Part shown: positions 1-6,575 of the stretch, piece after piece | How the letters are laid out: each line of letters starts with the position of its first letter | How positions within the stretch are numbered: position 1 is the stretch's first letter | Assembly (NCBI GenBank): GCA_002839245.1 | Contig: PGXR01000181.1 | Coordinates: 1-6,670 of the forward strand | From: Spirochaetae bacterium HGW-Spirochaetae-7 | Lineage (GTDB): Bacteria > Spirochaetota > Spirochaetia > Treponematales > UBA12059 | Reading direction: 5' to 3' | Length of the DNA stretch: 6,670 nucleotides | The notes under the pieces: model-generated | What the model saw: only the letters and a program-made list of their open reading frames with translations | The model's database searches: none | Told to the model about the DNA's origin: nothing | Translations under genes and position numbers: made by a program

Positions 1-2
1 GG

Positions 3-887
3 GCCAACGGCATCGCCTCGGCGAAGCGCATCAACGAGTTGCTCGAAACGGCTCCTGACGTGGAGGATGCGCCCGACGCGGTCTCCCTGCCTGGCGTCGG
101 CGCCGCCACGGCGAGCTTCTCGGGCGTGGACTTCCATTACGACGGCGAAGCTGACATACGCGTGCTCGACCGCATAGGATTCGACGTTGAGGGCGGCCGC
201 ATGTTCGCCATCCTGGGCGCTACCGGCTCGGGCAAGACATCGCTGGTCAACCTCATGCCCCGGTTCTACGACGCGACTCGCGGAACGGTGAAGATTGACG
301 GATTCGACGTTCGCGGACTCACCAAGGACTCGATACTGGAAAACGTCGGCATCGTTCCGCAGGAAACGGTACTCTTCTCGGGAACCGTCCGGGACAACAT
401 CCGCTACGGCAAGCCCGGGGCTGACGACGACGAGGTGGTGGCCGCGGCCAAGGCTGCGCAGGCCCACGATTTCATCCTGGAGCTCCCCCGGAGCTACGAC
501 ACGCGCGTCGAGGAACGAGGCTGCAACCTCTCCGGCGGCCAGAAACAGCGCATAGCCATAGCCCGGGCAATCCTCCCCAGGCCGAGGATACTGATCCTGG
601 ACGATTCGACGAGCGCAGTCGACGTCGAGACGGAGACCGCCATCCATGAAGCGCTCGCCGCGTACACGAAGGGCGCAACGAGCTTCGTCGTGGCCCAGCG
701 CATCAGCACGGTGCTGAACGCAGACAGGATCATCGTGCTCGACGAGGGCCGCATCATAGCCTCCGGAAAACACGCCGAACTCATGGCGGCAAGTCCCGTC
801 TACAGGGAGATATACGAGTCGCAACTGGGAGGCGGAATACGGGACGACCGCAGCAAAGCAGACGGAGGGCCGGAACATGGCGAATGA
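3..887 (+). CDS. ABC exporter subunit, degenerate-site half transporter (5' end cut off; ATPase domain only)
   Basis: This is the C-terminal end of an ABC exporter half-transporter, cut by the left edge. The frame is open from base 3 and begins ANGIASAKRINELLET, the usual end of the membrane domain, so the TTG at 39 is not a real start. The ATPase domain follows: Walker A GATGSGKT (216-239), Q-loop Gln (360-362), normal signature LSGGQ (528-542), Walker B ILILD, D-loop STSAVD. Two catalytic residues differ from active ATPases. The residue after the Walker B Asp is Asp (603-605) rather than Glu, and the switch-loop His is Gln (696-698, in VAQRIST). This E-to-D plus H-to-Q pair is known from the degenerate-site subunit of heterodimeric exporters such as TM287. 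The last 11 bases overlap the next gene, which carries the complementary set of motifs, so the two probably form one inner-membrane exporter. The substrate cannot be told from the sequence; multidrug-type export is the family default. Confidence 0.93.
   Translation, partial: ANGIASAKRINELLETAPDVEDAPDAVSLPGVGAATASFSGVDFHYDGEADIRVLDRIGFDVEGGRMFAILGATGSGKTSLVNLMPRFYDATRGTVKIDGFDVRGLTKDSILENVGIVPQETVLFSGTVRDNIRYGKPGADDDEVVAAAKAAQAHDFILELPRSYDTRVEERGCNLSGGQKQRIAIARAILPRPRILILDDSTSAVDVETETAIHEALAAYTKGATSFVVAQRISTVLNADRIIVLDEGRIIASGKHAELMAASPVYREIYESQLGGGIRDDRSKADGGPEHGE
864..868 (+). promoter_or_regulatory. Ribosome binding site of the second ABC gene
   Basis: GGAGG lies inside the end of the first ABC gene, 8 bases before the ATG at 877. 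It fixes that start and, with the 11-base gene overlap, suggests translational coupling of the two subunits. Confidence 0.75.
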
Positions 888-2727
888 ACCGTCCCCGTCG
901 ACCCAGGACATCCGCTCGAGCATGCAGCGGCGCCCCGGCCGCCCGGGCAAGATAGAAAAAGCCCGCAATCCACGCAGGGCCATGCTGAGGCTGGCCCTCT
1001 ACATGTCGCCACAGGCGCCGGCGCTGTCGCTGGTCATCGCCTGCATCCTGGTATATTCGATTCTAGGCCTGGCCGGGCCCTACCTCATGGGCGTCGCCAT
1101 CGACAGGTACATCGGGGGCAAGGATACCGCAGGACTGTTGCGGACTGCGGCCCTGATGTTGGCGGTCTACGCAGCGAGCAACCTTTTCCAGGTGGTCGCT
1201 AACTGGATCATGGCGCGAGTGTCCCAGCGTTCGCTCAAGAAGCTGAGGAGCGACCTCTTTGGCCACCTGCAGAAGCTGTCGATGCGCTTCTTCGATACGA
1301 ACGCCGCCGGCGGCCTCATGAGCCGGCTTACGAACGACATCGACGCCATCAACCAGGCGGTATCGCAGAACGTCACGACGCTCATCGCCAGCGTCCTGAC
1401 GATGGCCGGCATCGTGGCCGCGATGTTCGCGCTCAACCACTGGCTCGCGCTGGCAAGCCTGTTCGTCATGCCGCTGATGTTCGCCTTTACCCGTTTCGTC
1501 GCGTCGTTCACGCGCACCAGCTTCCGGGAACTCCAGCAGAAGCTCGGCGAGTTAAACGGCATCGCGGAGGAGGCGATAAGCGGACAGAAGGTCATCATGG
1601 CGTTCAGGCGCAACGAATCGGCCATCGAGGCGTTCAGGGAGAAGAACCGGGCGGTCTTCACTGCGAGCGTCCATGCCAACTCGTACGCCATGCTGCTCAT
1701 GCCGCTCACCGGGGTGCTCGGCAATTTCTTCGTCATCGTGCTGGCCAGCCTGGGCGGCTGGCTGGCGCTGGAAGACCTCGTCAGCGTCGGCGTCATCGCG
1801 ACGTTCATCAGCTACGGACAGAATTTCATATCGCCGCTGCGGCAGCTCGCCAACCTGTACAACTCGGTACAGGCCGCGCTGGCCGGCGCGGAACGTGTCT
1901 TTGAGATCATCGACACGCCACCGGAAATAGATGACGCGAAGCCTACCGGGACCGGCAGCAGGCCCGGCAGCAGGCCCGGGGCGAGGATACGCGGAGACGT
2001 CAGCATGCGCGACGTATGCTTCGGATATGTAGAGGGCGTACCGATCATCAGGAACTTCAACCTGGACGTCGCCGCGGGCCAGAGCATCGCGCTCGTCGGC
2101 CCCACGGGCGCGGGCAAGACCACCATCATCAACCTGCTCAGCCGGTTCTACGAGATCGACAGCGGAAGCATCAGCATCGACGGCGTCGACATCCGCGACA
2201 TGCGCAAGGCGGACCTGAGGCGCGCGCTGGGACTCGTGCTCCAGGACACCTTCATGTTCGCGGGCTCGGTACTCGAGAACATCAGGTACGGCCGGCTGGA
2301 CGCCACCGACGATGAATGCGCCGAGGCGGCGGGCATGGCCGAGGCCGACCACTTCATCAGGCAGTTGCCCGACGGCTACCGGACCATGCTTTCCGAGCGG
2401 GCCGGAAACCTGAGCCTGGGACAGCGGCAACTTCTTTCGATTGCGCGCGCCATACTCGCCGATCCCGCGATCCTGATCCTCGACGAGGCCACGAGCAGCG
2501 TCGATACCCGCACGGAACTGCGCATCCAGAAAGCGTTGCTGCGCTTGATGAAGGGAAGGACGAGCTTCGTCATCGCCCATCGCCTGAGCACCATCCGCGA
2601 CGCGAACCGTGTCGTGGTGATTGACCATGGCGGGATCGTCGAGCAGGGCAGCCATCGCCAGCTGCTCGACATGCACGGATTCTACGACCGGCTCTATACC
2701 AGCCAGTTCAAGGGAAACGAGATATAA
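877..2727 (+). CDS. ABC exporter subunit, catalytic-site half transporter (membrane domain plus ATPase domain)
   Basis: This is a complete 616-residue half-size ABC exporter of the inner membrane. After a basic, Pro-rich cytoplasmic N-terminus (1-45), typical of the second subunit of heterodimeric exporters, come six predicted membrane helices at roughly 48-72, 86-112, 163-187, 188-210, 268-292 and 299-320. The ATPase domain has Walker A GPTGAGKT (408-415), Q-loop Gln456, Walker B ILILDE with catalytic Glu537, D-loop SSVD and switch His568 (IAHRLST). Its signature motif is altered, LSLGQ (512-516) instead of LSGGQ. With the upstream subunit this gives one competent site (Walker motifs from here, signature from the partner) and one degenerate site. 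The linker between the two domains (about 358-369) holds a Gly-Ser-Arg-Pro duplication. The ATG at 877 has a well-spaced ribosome binding site and overlaps the partner gene. The exporter class is clear; the cargo (drug, lipid or peptide) is not. Confidence 0.95.
   Translation: MANEPSPSTQDIRSSMQRRPGRPGKIEKARNPRRAMLRLALYMSPQAPALSLVIACILVYSILGLAGPYLMGVAIDRYIGGKDTAGLLRTAALMLAVYAASNLFQVVANWIMARVSQRSLKKLRSDLFGHLQKLSMRFFDTNAAGGLMSRLTNDIDAINQAVSQNVTTLIASVLTMAGIVAAMFALNHWLALASLFVMPLMFAFTRFVASFTRTSFRELQQKLGELNGIAEEAISGQKVIMAFRRNESAIEAFREKNRAVFTASVHANSYAMLLMPLTGVLGNFFVIVLASLGGWLALEDLVSVGVIATFISYGQNFISPLRQLANLYNSVQAALAGAERVFEIIDTPPEIDDAKPTGTGSRPGSRPGARIRGDVSMRDVCFGYVEGVPIIRNFNLDVAAGQSIALVGPTGAGKTTIINLLSRFYEIDSGSISIDGVDIRDMRKADLRRALGLVLQDTFMFAGSVLENIRYGRLDATDDECAEAAGMAEADHFIRQLPDGYRTMLSERAGNLSLGQRQLLSIARAILADPAILILDEATSSVDTRTELRIQKALLRLMKGRTSFVIAHRLSTIRDANRVVVIDHGGIVEQGSHRQLLDMHGFYDRLYTSQFKGNEI
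1952..1980 (+). repeat. 12-base tandem repeat in the domain linker
   Basis: The unit ccggcagcaggc occurs twice end to end (1952-1963 and 1964-1975) with a partial third copy (ccggg). It encodes GSRP-GSRP-G in the linker between membrane and ATPase domains of the second ABC subunit. The unit is a multiple of three, so gain or loss keeps the frame. Confidence 0.85.
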
Positions 2728-2736
2728 GTCCCCCTA

Positions 2737-2807
2737 TCCTGCGGGCGCACCGTCACTCGTGATCGCTTCAGCCACAGGAAGCTCGAACACCATCGCAGGA
2801 ATTTTTT
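2737..2807 (+). terminator. Possible terminator of the ABC exporter operon
   Basis: Nine bases after the stop codon, TCCTGCG (2737-2743) is perfectly complementary to CGCAGGA (2794-2800), followed one base later by six T (2802-2807). The 50-base stretch between the arms holds a smaller hairpin, GCTTC (2765-2769) with GAAGC (2778-2782). The T-run and position suit an intrinsic terminator; the long span between the arms is unusual, so this is tentative. Confidence 0.4.
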
Positions 2808-2852
2808 ACTGGAAATGGCAACTTAGTTCTGGCGCACCGAACCTGGATAGTT

Positions 2853-2864
2853 TAATATTATACT
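2853..2864 (+). promoter_or_regulatory. Weak promoter-like AT block (-10 candidates) before the CsgG-like gene
   Basis: The stretch around 2851-2870 is the most AT-rich in the window. It holds two overlapping -10-like hexamers, TAATAT (2853-2858) and TATACT (2859-2864). TATACT has one mismatch to TATAAT. No convincing -35 hexamer is found 16-18 bases upstream of either. Position between a possible terminator and a new gene is the main argument. Confidence 0.3.
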
Positions 2865-2869
2865 TATTA

Positions 2870-2912
2870 GGTAACTTGTACCGGCCCCCTCCTCGGTACC
2901 TTGTGAATTACC
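2870..2912 (+). other. Imperfect hairpin in the leader of the CsgG-like gene
   Basis: GTACCG (2878-2883) pairs with CGGTAC (2894-2899) around a 10-base C/T-rich loop. Outside it, GGTAA (2870-2874) can pair with TTACC (2908-2912) across an uneven internal loop. The same segment also contains a near-direct repeat, ggtaacttgt (2870-2879) and ggtaccttgt (2895-2904), 9 of 10 matching. It may be an mRNA leader structure or a binding site; the sequence alone does not decide. Confidence 0.35.
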
Positions 2913-2926
2913 ATTGGTTTCCACCG

Positions 2927-2932
2927 AAAGGA
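2927..2932 (+). promoter_or_regulatory. Ribosome binding site of the CsgG-like gene
   Basis: AAAGGA lies 7 bases before the ATG at 2940, within a purine-rich run reaching 2935. It supports this start, which is also directly followed by an export signal. Confidence 0.65.
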
Positions 2933-2939
2933 AGGTTGC

Positions 2940-4088
2940 ATGAAAGGCTCTACCCGTCTTTTCAACTTGGTTACCATCATCCTGGTTATAGGCTGCCAAA
3001 CCGCCATGGCTCAGGGCAACGCTGAAAAACTCAAAATCGGGGTGATAGAGTTCGAGGAGAGATCGCCTATCGGTATGGCAAATGCCTCCAAGATCTTGCC
3101 GGAAATACTCGCAGAGGCATTGGTCAAGGTAGGTGTCTACGAAGTGACTGAACGTCTCCTCATAGGAAAGATACTCGAGGAGCAGGAACTCGCCCTCTCG
3201 GGTATCATCGCCCCGAGCAATGCTGCGGCGATCGGCAAGATCTATGGGTTGGATGCCATCGTGATAGGGACATTCATGAAGGTGGGAGATTCAATCACCA
3301 TAAGCATGCGTCTTGTAGATACTTCAACGGGAAAGGTCAGAACAGCCTCTACGCTAAAGCTGGGCGATATCAATACACTTGAGGCGCAGCTCGAGATAGC
3401 CGGCTATGAGCTTTCCGGCTTCAGCCGCGAGCAGATGAAAATCATCAAGGAGGATGCGCTGAAGGACAAGTTCCGCGCCGGCGTGAGCGTGGGACCCGGA
3501 ATCGGGATAGTCTCCGAATACATACAGGGTTCTTCATTGAGCCCCGTTGTTGGAATCTTCTTCTCCAGCAAGGCCATCTACTTCGACCTGTTGGCAATGC
3601 TTCCATTCGCCATTCCCCCGCTGTCGCTTGAACACTCGGTCGCTTCCATTTCGGCCGGAACAGGCGTGTATCTCGGGAGGTATTTCGGTCTCGGAGCAGG
3701 ATTCAATTATTTCGTTATCGAGGCCACGCAAGACGCTGACCCGGTAAAAGTATATGGTGAATTTGCCGGAATATACCTGAATGCCAGAATCCGTCCCACA
3801 GTGCGCATGGCCATAGATATCGGGATAGGAGGCAGCCTTGGAACTGTTTCAAAAACGTGGAACCCCGATTACACGCAATATGATGATGACCGACTCTTCA
3901 ACCAATTTCCTATCGCCCCCATGATTTTGTCCTTTGAATATTACTTTGATGACAACTGGGGCATTAAAGCATTTTTCCTTTTCAGGGGCTCGGATGGCGT
4001 GAGGACTGTGGGGACTGGTGAGCCTGATACGAATTGGCTGAGCGGGTTTGCGACAGGCTTGCTCGTGAGCTACAGCTTCGCTTTCTGA
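2940..4088 (+). CDS. Exported protein: CsgG/FlgO-like domain fused to a probable outer-membrane beta-barrel
   Basis: The product has 382 residues and three visible parts. First is an export signal: basic start, hydrophobic core (7-18), then either a lipobox VIGC with Cys19 or a signal peptidase I site after AMA (22-24). Second, about 31-140, is a domain with the pattern of the CsgG/FlgO/LpoB fold: LKIGVIEFEE, then ILPEILAEALVKVGVYEVTE, KILEEQELALSG, IGKIYGLDAIVIGTF and a strand pair ending GKVRTAST. Third, about 178-382, is rich in alternating hydrophobic and Gly/aromatic strands (GVSVGPGIGI, GVYLGRYFGLGAGFNYF, ILSFEYYF, GLLVSYSFAF) and ends in Phe, as many outer-membrane beta-barrels do. CsgG itself forms a secretion pore as an oligomer and has no such C-terminal barrel. 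The role here is unknown; an envelope assembly or surface-anchoring function is an inference. It stands alone, and its base composition is less GC-rich than its neighbours (a 60-base sample at 3301-3360 has 28 G/C, against 38 at 2401-2460). Confidence 0.85.
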   Translation: MKGSTRLFNLVTIILVIGCQTAMAQGNAEKLKIGVIEFEERSPIGMANASKILPEILAEALVKVGVYEVTERLLIGKILEEQELALSGIIAPSNAAAIGKIYGLDAIVIGTFMKVGDSITISMRLVDTSTGKVRTASTLKLGDINTLEAQLEIAGYELSGFSREQMKIIKEDALKDKFRAGVSVGPGIGIVSEYIQGSSLSPVVGIFFSSKAIYFDLLAMLPFAIPPLSLEHSVASISAGTGVYLGRYFGLGAGFNYFVIEATQDADPVKVYGEFAGIYLNARIRPTVRMAIDIGIGGSLGTVSKTWNPDYTQYDDDRLFNQFPIAPMILSFEYYFDDNWGIKAFFLFRGSDGVRTVGTGEPDTNWLSGFATGLLVSYSFAF

Positions 4089-4142
4089 TCGAGGCGGAGA
4101 GTGCGCATCGCCGACCCCGATCGATTGATTCATCGCATAAGA

Positions 4143-4148
4143 TATAAT
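4143..4148 (+). promoter_or_regulatory. Perfect TATAAT in the convergent intergenic region
   Basis: TATAAT matches the -10 consensus exactly, but the bases 16-18 upstream do not resemble a -35 box, the nearest TTGATT (4125-4130) is only 12 bases away, and there is no extended -10 TG. Reading right, it would start a transcript through the palindrome at 4149 and antisense to the end of the U32 gene. It may equally be chance or the AT-rich flank of a terminator. Confidence 0.2.
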
Positions 4149-4186
4149 CCCGGACCGCGCTTGTAGGCCACGCCTGGCGGACCGGG
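4149..4186. terminator. Strong imperfect palindrome between convergent genes; possible two-way terminator or REP-like element
   Basis: CCCGG-a-CCGC (4149-4158) pairs with GCGG-a-CCGGG (4177-4186), nine base pairs with a single A/A mismatch. Within the loop AGGC (4165-4168) pairs with GCCT (4172-4175), making a long hairpin. It lies 60 bases after the CsgG-like gene and 50 bases after the end of the U32 gene on the other strand. Neither side has a true T-run, though on the - strand it is followed by an AT-rich stretch. Dispersed repeat (REP-type) is the alternative. Confidence 0.45.
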
Positions 4187-4192
4187 GCTATC

Positions 4193-4206
4193 TCGCCCTC
4201 GGGCGA
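4193..4206. other. Short perfect hairpin near the U32 gene end
   Basis: TCGCC (4193-4197) and GGCGA (4202-4206) enclose the loop CTCG. It sits between the larger palindrome and the U32 stop codon, and may act with it in stopping or protecting the U32 transcript. Confidence 0.35.
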
Positions 4207-4236
4207 ACCCGTATCAGCCTTCGCGGCGTGGTTTGG

Positions 4237-6567
4237 TCAGGCGTGAGCCGGCGGGTCGCCCCGGCTGACGGGCTTCGAACCGCTGACCGGAACCGCGGCT
4301 CGGTCGCCTCCGGCGGCATTGCGCTGGGCCAGGGCCACCTTCCACGGGTGCCCTCCCCTGCCCGGCCTGTCGGCTCGCCCCTTGCGGACAGGTCCCGCCT
4401 CGGGAGCCGCGCCTTTCTTGCCGTCGTCGGGCGATCGCGCCGCTTTTCCGCCCCCGGCCGCCGCCGCCGGACGATCGCCCGAATCGGCTGTCCGGAACGG
4501 CAGGCGCTCCTCCTCGGGATTCCAGAAGCCGTCCTTCCAGTTGAAGCGGCCGGCGTCGGGCAGCACGGTGCCGTTCCTGGCGGCTGACATGATCCGCTTG
4601 TATACCTGCTTCTTGAGGTCGACGAAGCTGAAGTCGAGTATGTACTTGGTCGCACCGTCCTTCTTGAGGAAGGGGATGCGGTCGACGAGGGAAAACGGCT
4701 TGATCGGGATCACCACGGTGCCGTCCGGCGACGAGACGACTTCGTACTCGTCCCCTTCGCGGTCGCGCAGGAAGCGCAGGTCGAACAGCTCGCCGAGGTC
4801 CGACCGTATCGTGAACAGCTGCGGGTAAGCGAATACCGTAGGCATGAGGCTCTTTCCAGGCACTGTCTCCGTCAGCTTGCCCAGCGCCTGCTTCGATATC
4901 TCGAGCGGGGGGACGATGAAGTCCGCCCCGTTGGACAGGAGGAAGGCGGCCGCCCACGAGTTGAAGGCGTAGAGCCATGGACCGGCAACGACGGTCACCG
5001 GACGGCCCTTGAGCAGGGCCAGATGGCCGAGGTTGTTGGCGATGAAGACGTGCTGCCCCTTGTCTATCCAGTAGTCAAGCTCCTCCACCAGCCAGGCGGA
5101 GTCGCCCTGCGGGAAGTACGGCTCGAGCCACAGCACCAGGGAGTCGCGCTTGAACGGCGTCTCCTTCTCGTGCCGCCTGAGGCCTTCCGCGTTCTTGCGC
5201 GACAGGCGAAGTATCGCCTTCTCCGGCCGGTCGGCCAGTATCGTATGCAGGTCCTGGATGCGGCTGACCATCGTGTAGAGGCCGTCGGGAAGGGCGTTGA
5301 GCCTGTCCCGCGGGATTGCGGGGAATTCGGGCCGAGGAGCCTTGTCGTAGCTCGGGAATCGATGGTACTTGGACAGCGACGACGGCAGGAGGGGCTTGTA
5401 GCGTCGCGCCATCGCCTTGGTCTGCACGAGGTAGACCTCGTCCTCCGGGCCGAACTCGCCGTCCACCTGCAGGAACAGTCCTTCAGCCTTCTCCATCACC
5501 CCGCGGACGCGGGCGGTCGAGCGCACGCCGTCGCCGTGGCCATGGACGCGTACCGAGTCGCCTTCCGCCACGCCCTGGTAGCTCTTTACGAGTATCCAGC
5601 GCTTGTCGTCGAACACGCGAATCAGCTTGACCTTGCCTAGCGGCAGGCCCGTTCCGCCGGCCTGGTCCGGCCGGATGAAGTCGGGCGCGGCGGCCGTGCC
5701 GTCGAACCAGAACGTCGTCTTGCGCCTGGCGAAGTCGCCCTGCAGTATGCCCGCGGCCTTGGTGGCGGCGCGCTCGCGGTCGAAACGCCAATTGTCCAGC
5801 ATGTAGCGGTACGCTGCGACGACCGAGCCCACGTACTCGGAGCTCTTCATCCTGCCTTCTATCTTGAAGGTGTCCATGCCCGCCTCGACAAGCTCAGGCA
5901 CCTTCTCGACCAGCTGCAGGTCGTCGGGGCTGAAGAAGTAGCCGTCGCGGCTCTCGTCGGAGAACAGCCGGCGGCAAGCCTGAGTGCAGGCGCCGCGGTT
6001 GGCCGAGCGGCCGCCGAGGTAGCTGGAGAACAGGCAGACCCCCGACGCGCTGACGCAGAGTGCGCCGTGCACGAAGGTCTCGAGTTCGACGTTTGTCTCG
6101 GCCCGGACAGCCTTCATCTCGTCGAGCGAAAGCTCCCGCGACAGTACGACGCGCTTGAAACCGGCCCTGGACAGGAAGTTGGCCCCCGCGGCCGTGCCGA
6201 CGTTCATCTGCGTCGATGCGTGAAGCTTGAGAGCCGGAAAATTCTCCTGTGCCATCTTGACGACGCCGAAATCCTGGACGATGACGCCGTCCGGCCCGAC
6301 GCGCTCCAGGTATTGCAGGAGCTGGTACATACGGTCGGCTTCGCGCTGCTCGAAAACCGTGTTGACGGTCACGTACAGGCGCTTGCCTAGCTTGTGCAGC
6401 GACTCGACGGCGGCCTCGAACTGGCTGTACGCGAAATTGCTGGTGCGCATGCGCGCGTTGAAAGTCTTGAGCCCGAGGTAGACCGCGTCGGCGCCTTCGC
6501 CGATGGCGGCGTCGAGGGCCTCCGGGTTGCCCGCCGGGGCAAGAAGCTCGGCGGTTGTATATGACAT
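4237..6567 (-). CDS. Peptidase U32 family protein, probable Fe-S-dependent RNA hydroxylase type, with long C-terminal tail
   Basis: The product has 776 residues. The N-terminus ELLAPAGNPEALDAAIGEGADAVYLG opens a TIM-barrel-like U32 domain (about 5-290). The family signature lies at 162-200: ETFVHGALC, then GVCLFSSYLGGRSANRGACTQACRR. It supplies Cys171, Cys178, Cys194 and Cys198, the only cysteines in the protein. In studied relatives conserved Cys hold a 4Fe-4S cluster: RlhA and TrhP act in 23S rRNA and tRNA hydroxylation, UbiU/UbiV in ubiquinone synthesis. Despite the name most members are not proven proteases. A small beta-rich region follows (about 308-382, starting GLPLGKVKL), as in long RlhA-like members, then an unassigned alpha/beta part (about 425-690). 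Residues 699-776 are a low-complexity tail. The ATG at 6567 is chosen over an in-frame ATG at 6624 because it has a ribosome binding site and matches the family's N-terminus. RNA modification is the likeliest role; the exact substrate is not shown. Confidence 0.92.
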   Translation of the reverse strand: MSYTTAELLAPAGNPEALDAAIGEGADAVYLGLKTFNARMRTSNFAYSQFEAAVESLHKLGKRLYVTVNTVFEQREADRMYQLLQYLERVGPDGVIVQDFGVVKMAQENFPALKLHASTQMNVGTAAGANFLSRAGFKRVVLSRELSLDEMKAVRAETNVELETFVHGALCVSASGVCLFSSYLGGRSANRGACTQACRRLFSDESRDGYFFSPDDLQLVEKVPELVEAGMDTFKIEGRMKSSEYVGSVVAAYRYMLDNWRFDRERAATKAAGILQGDFARRKTTFWFDGTAAAPDFIRPDQAGGTGLPLGKVKLIRVFDDKRWILVKSYQGVAEGDSVRVHGHGDGVRSTARVRGVMEKAEGLFLQVDGEFGPEDEVYLVQTKAMARRYKPLLPSSLSKYHRFPSYDKAPRPEFPAIPRDRLNALPDGLYTMVSRIQDLHTILADRPEKAILRLSRKNAEGLRRHEKETPFKRDSLVLWLEPYFPQGDSAWLVEELDYWIDKGQHVFIANNLGHLALLKGRPVTVVAGPWLYAFNSWAAAFLLSNGADFIVPPLEISKQALGKLTETVPGKSLMPTVFAYPQLFTIRSDLGELFDLRFLRDREGDEYEVVSSPDGTVVIPIKPFSLVDRIPFLKKDGATKYILDFSFVDLKKQVYKRIMSAARNGTVLPDAGRFNWKDGFWNPEEERLPFRTADSGDRPAAAAGGGKAARSPDDGKKGAAPEAGPVRKGRADRPGRGGHPWKVALAQRNAAGGDRAAVPVSGSKPVSRGDPPAHA

Positions 6568-6575
6568 AGTCTGGA

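Noticed and set aside
39..41. TTG start at 39 for a stand-alone ATPase subunit
   Set aside because: The frame is open upstream to base 3 and encodes the usual end of an exporter membrane domain, so the gene is simply cut by the window edge.
1167..1808. 213-residue open frame on the - strand
   Set aside because: Antisense to the membrane domain of the ABC gene, Ser/Ala-rich, no family features.
1552..2676. 374-residue open frame on the - strand
   Set aside because: It is antisense to the ABC exporter ATPase and linker; it arises from high GC with few stops, and its product has no recognisable domain.
2621..3025. 134-residue + strand frame bridging the ABC gene end and the CsgG-like gene start
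   Set aside because: It overlaps two well-supported genes in another frame, spans the possible terminator and leader, and its product is low-quality sequence without motifs.
4149..4206. tRNA or tRNA-like gene
   Set aside because: The hairpins do not form a cloverleaf, and no T-loop or acceptor-stem pattern is present.
5023..5640. 205-residue + strand open frame
   Set aside because: Antisense to the U32 gene in GC-rich DNA; Val/Leu/Arg-rich product without any motif.
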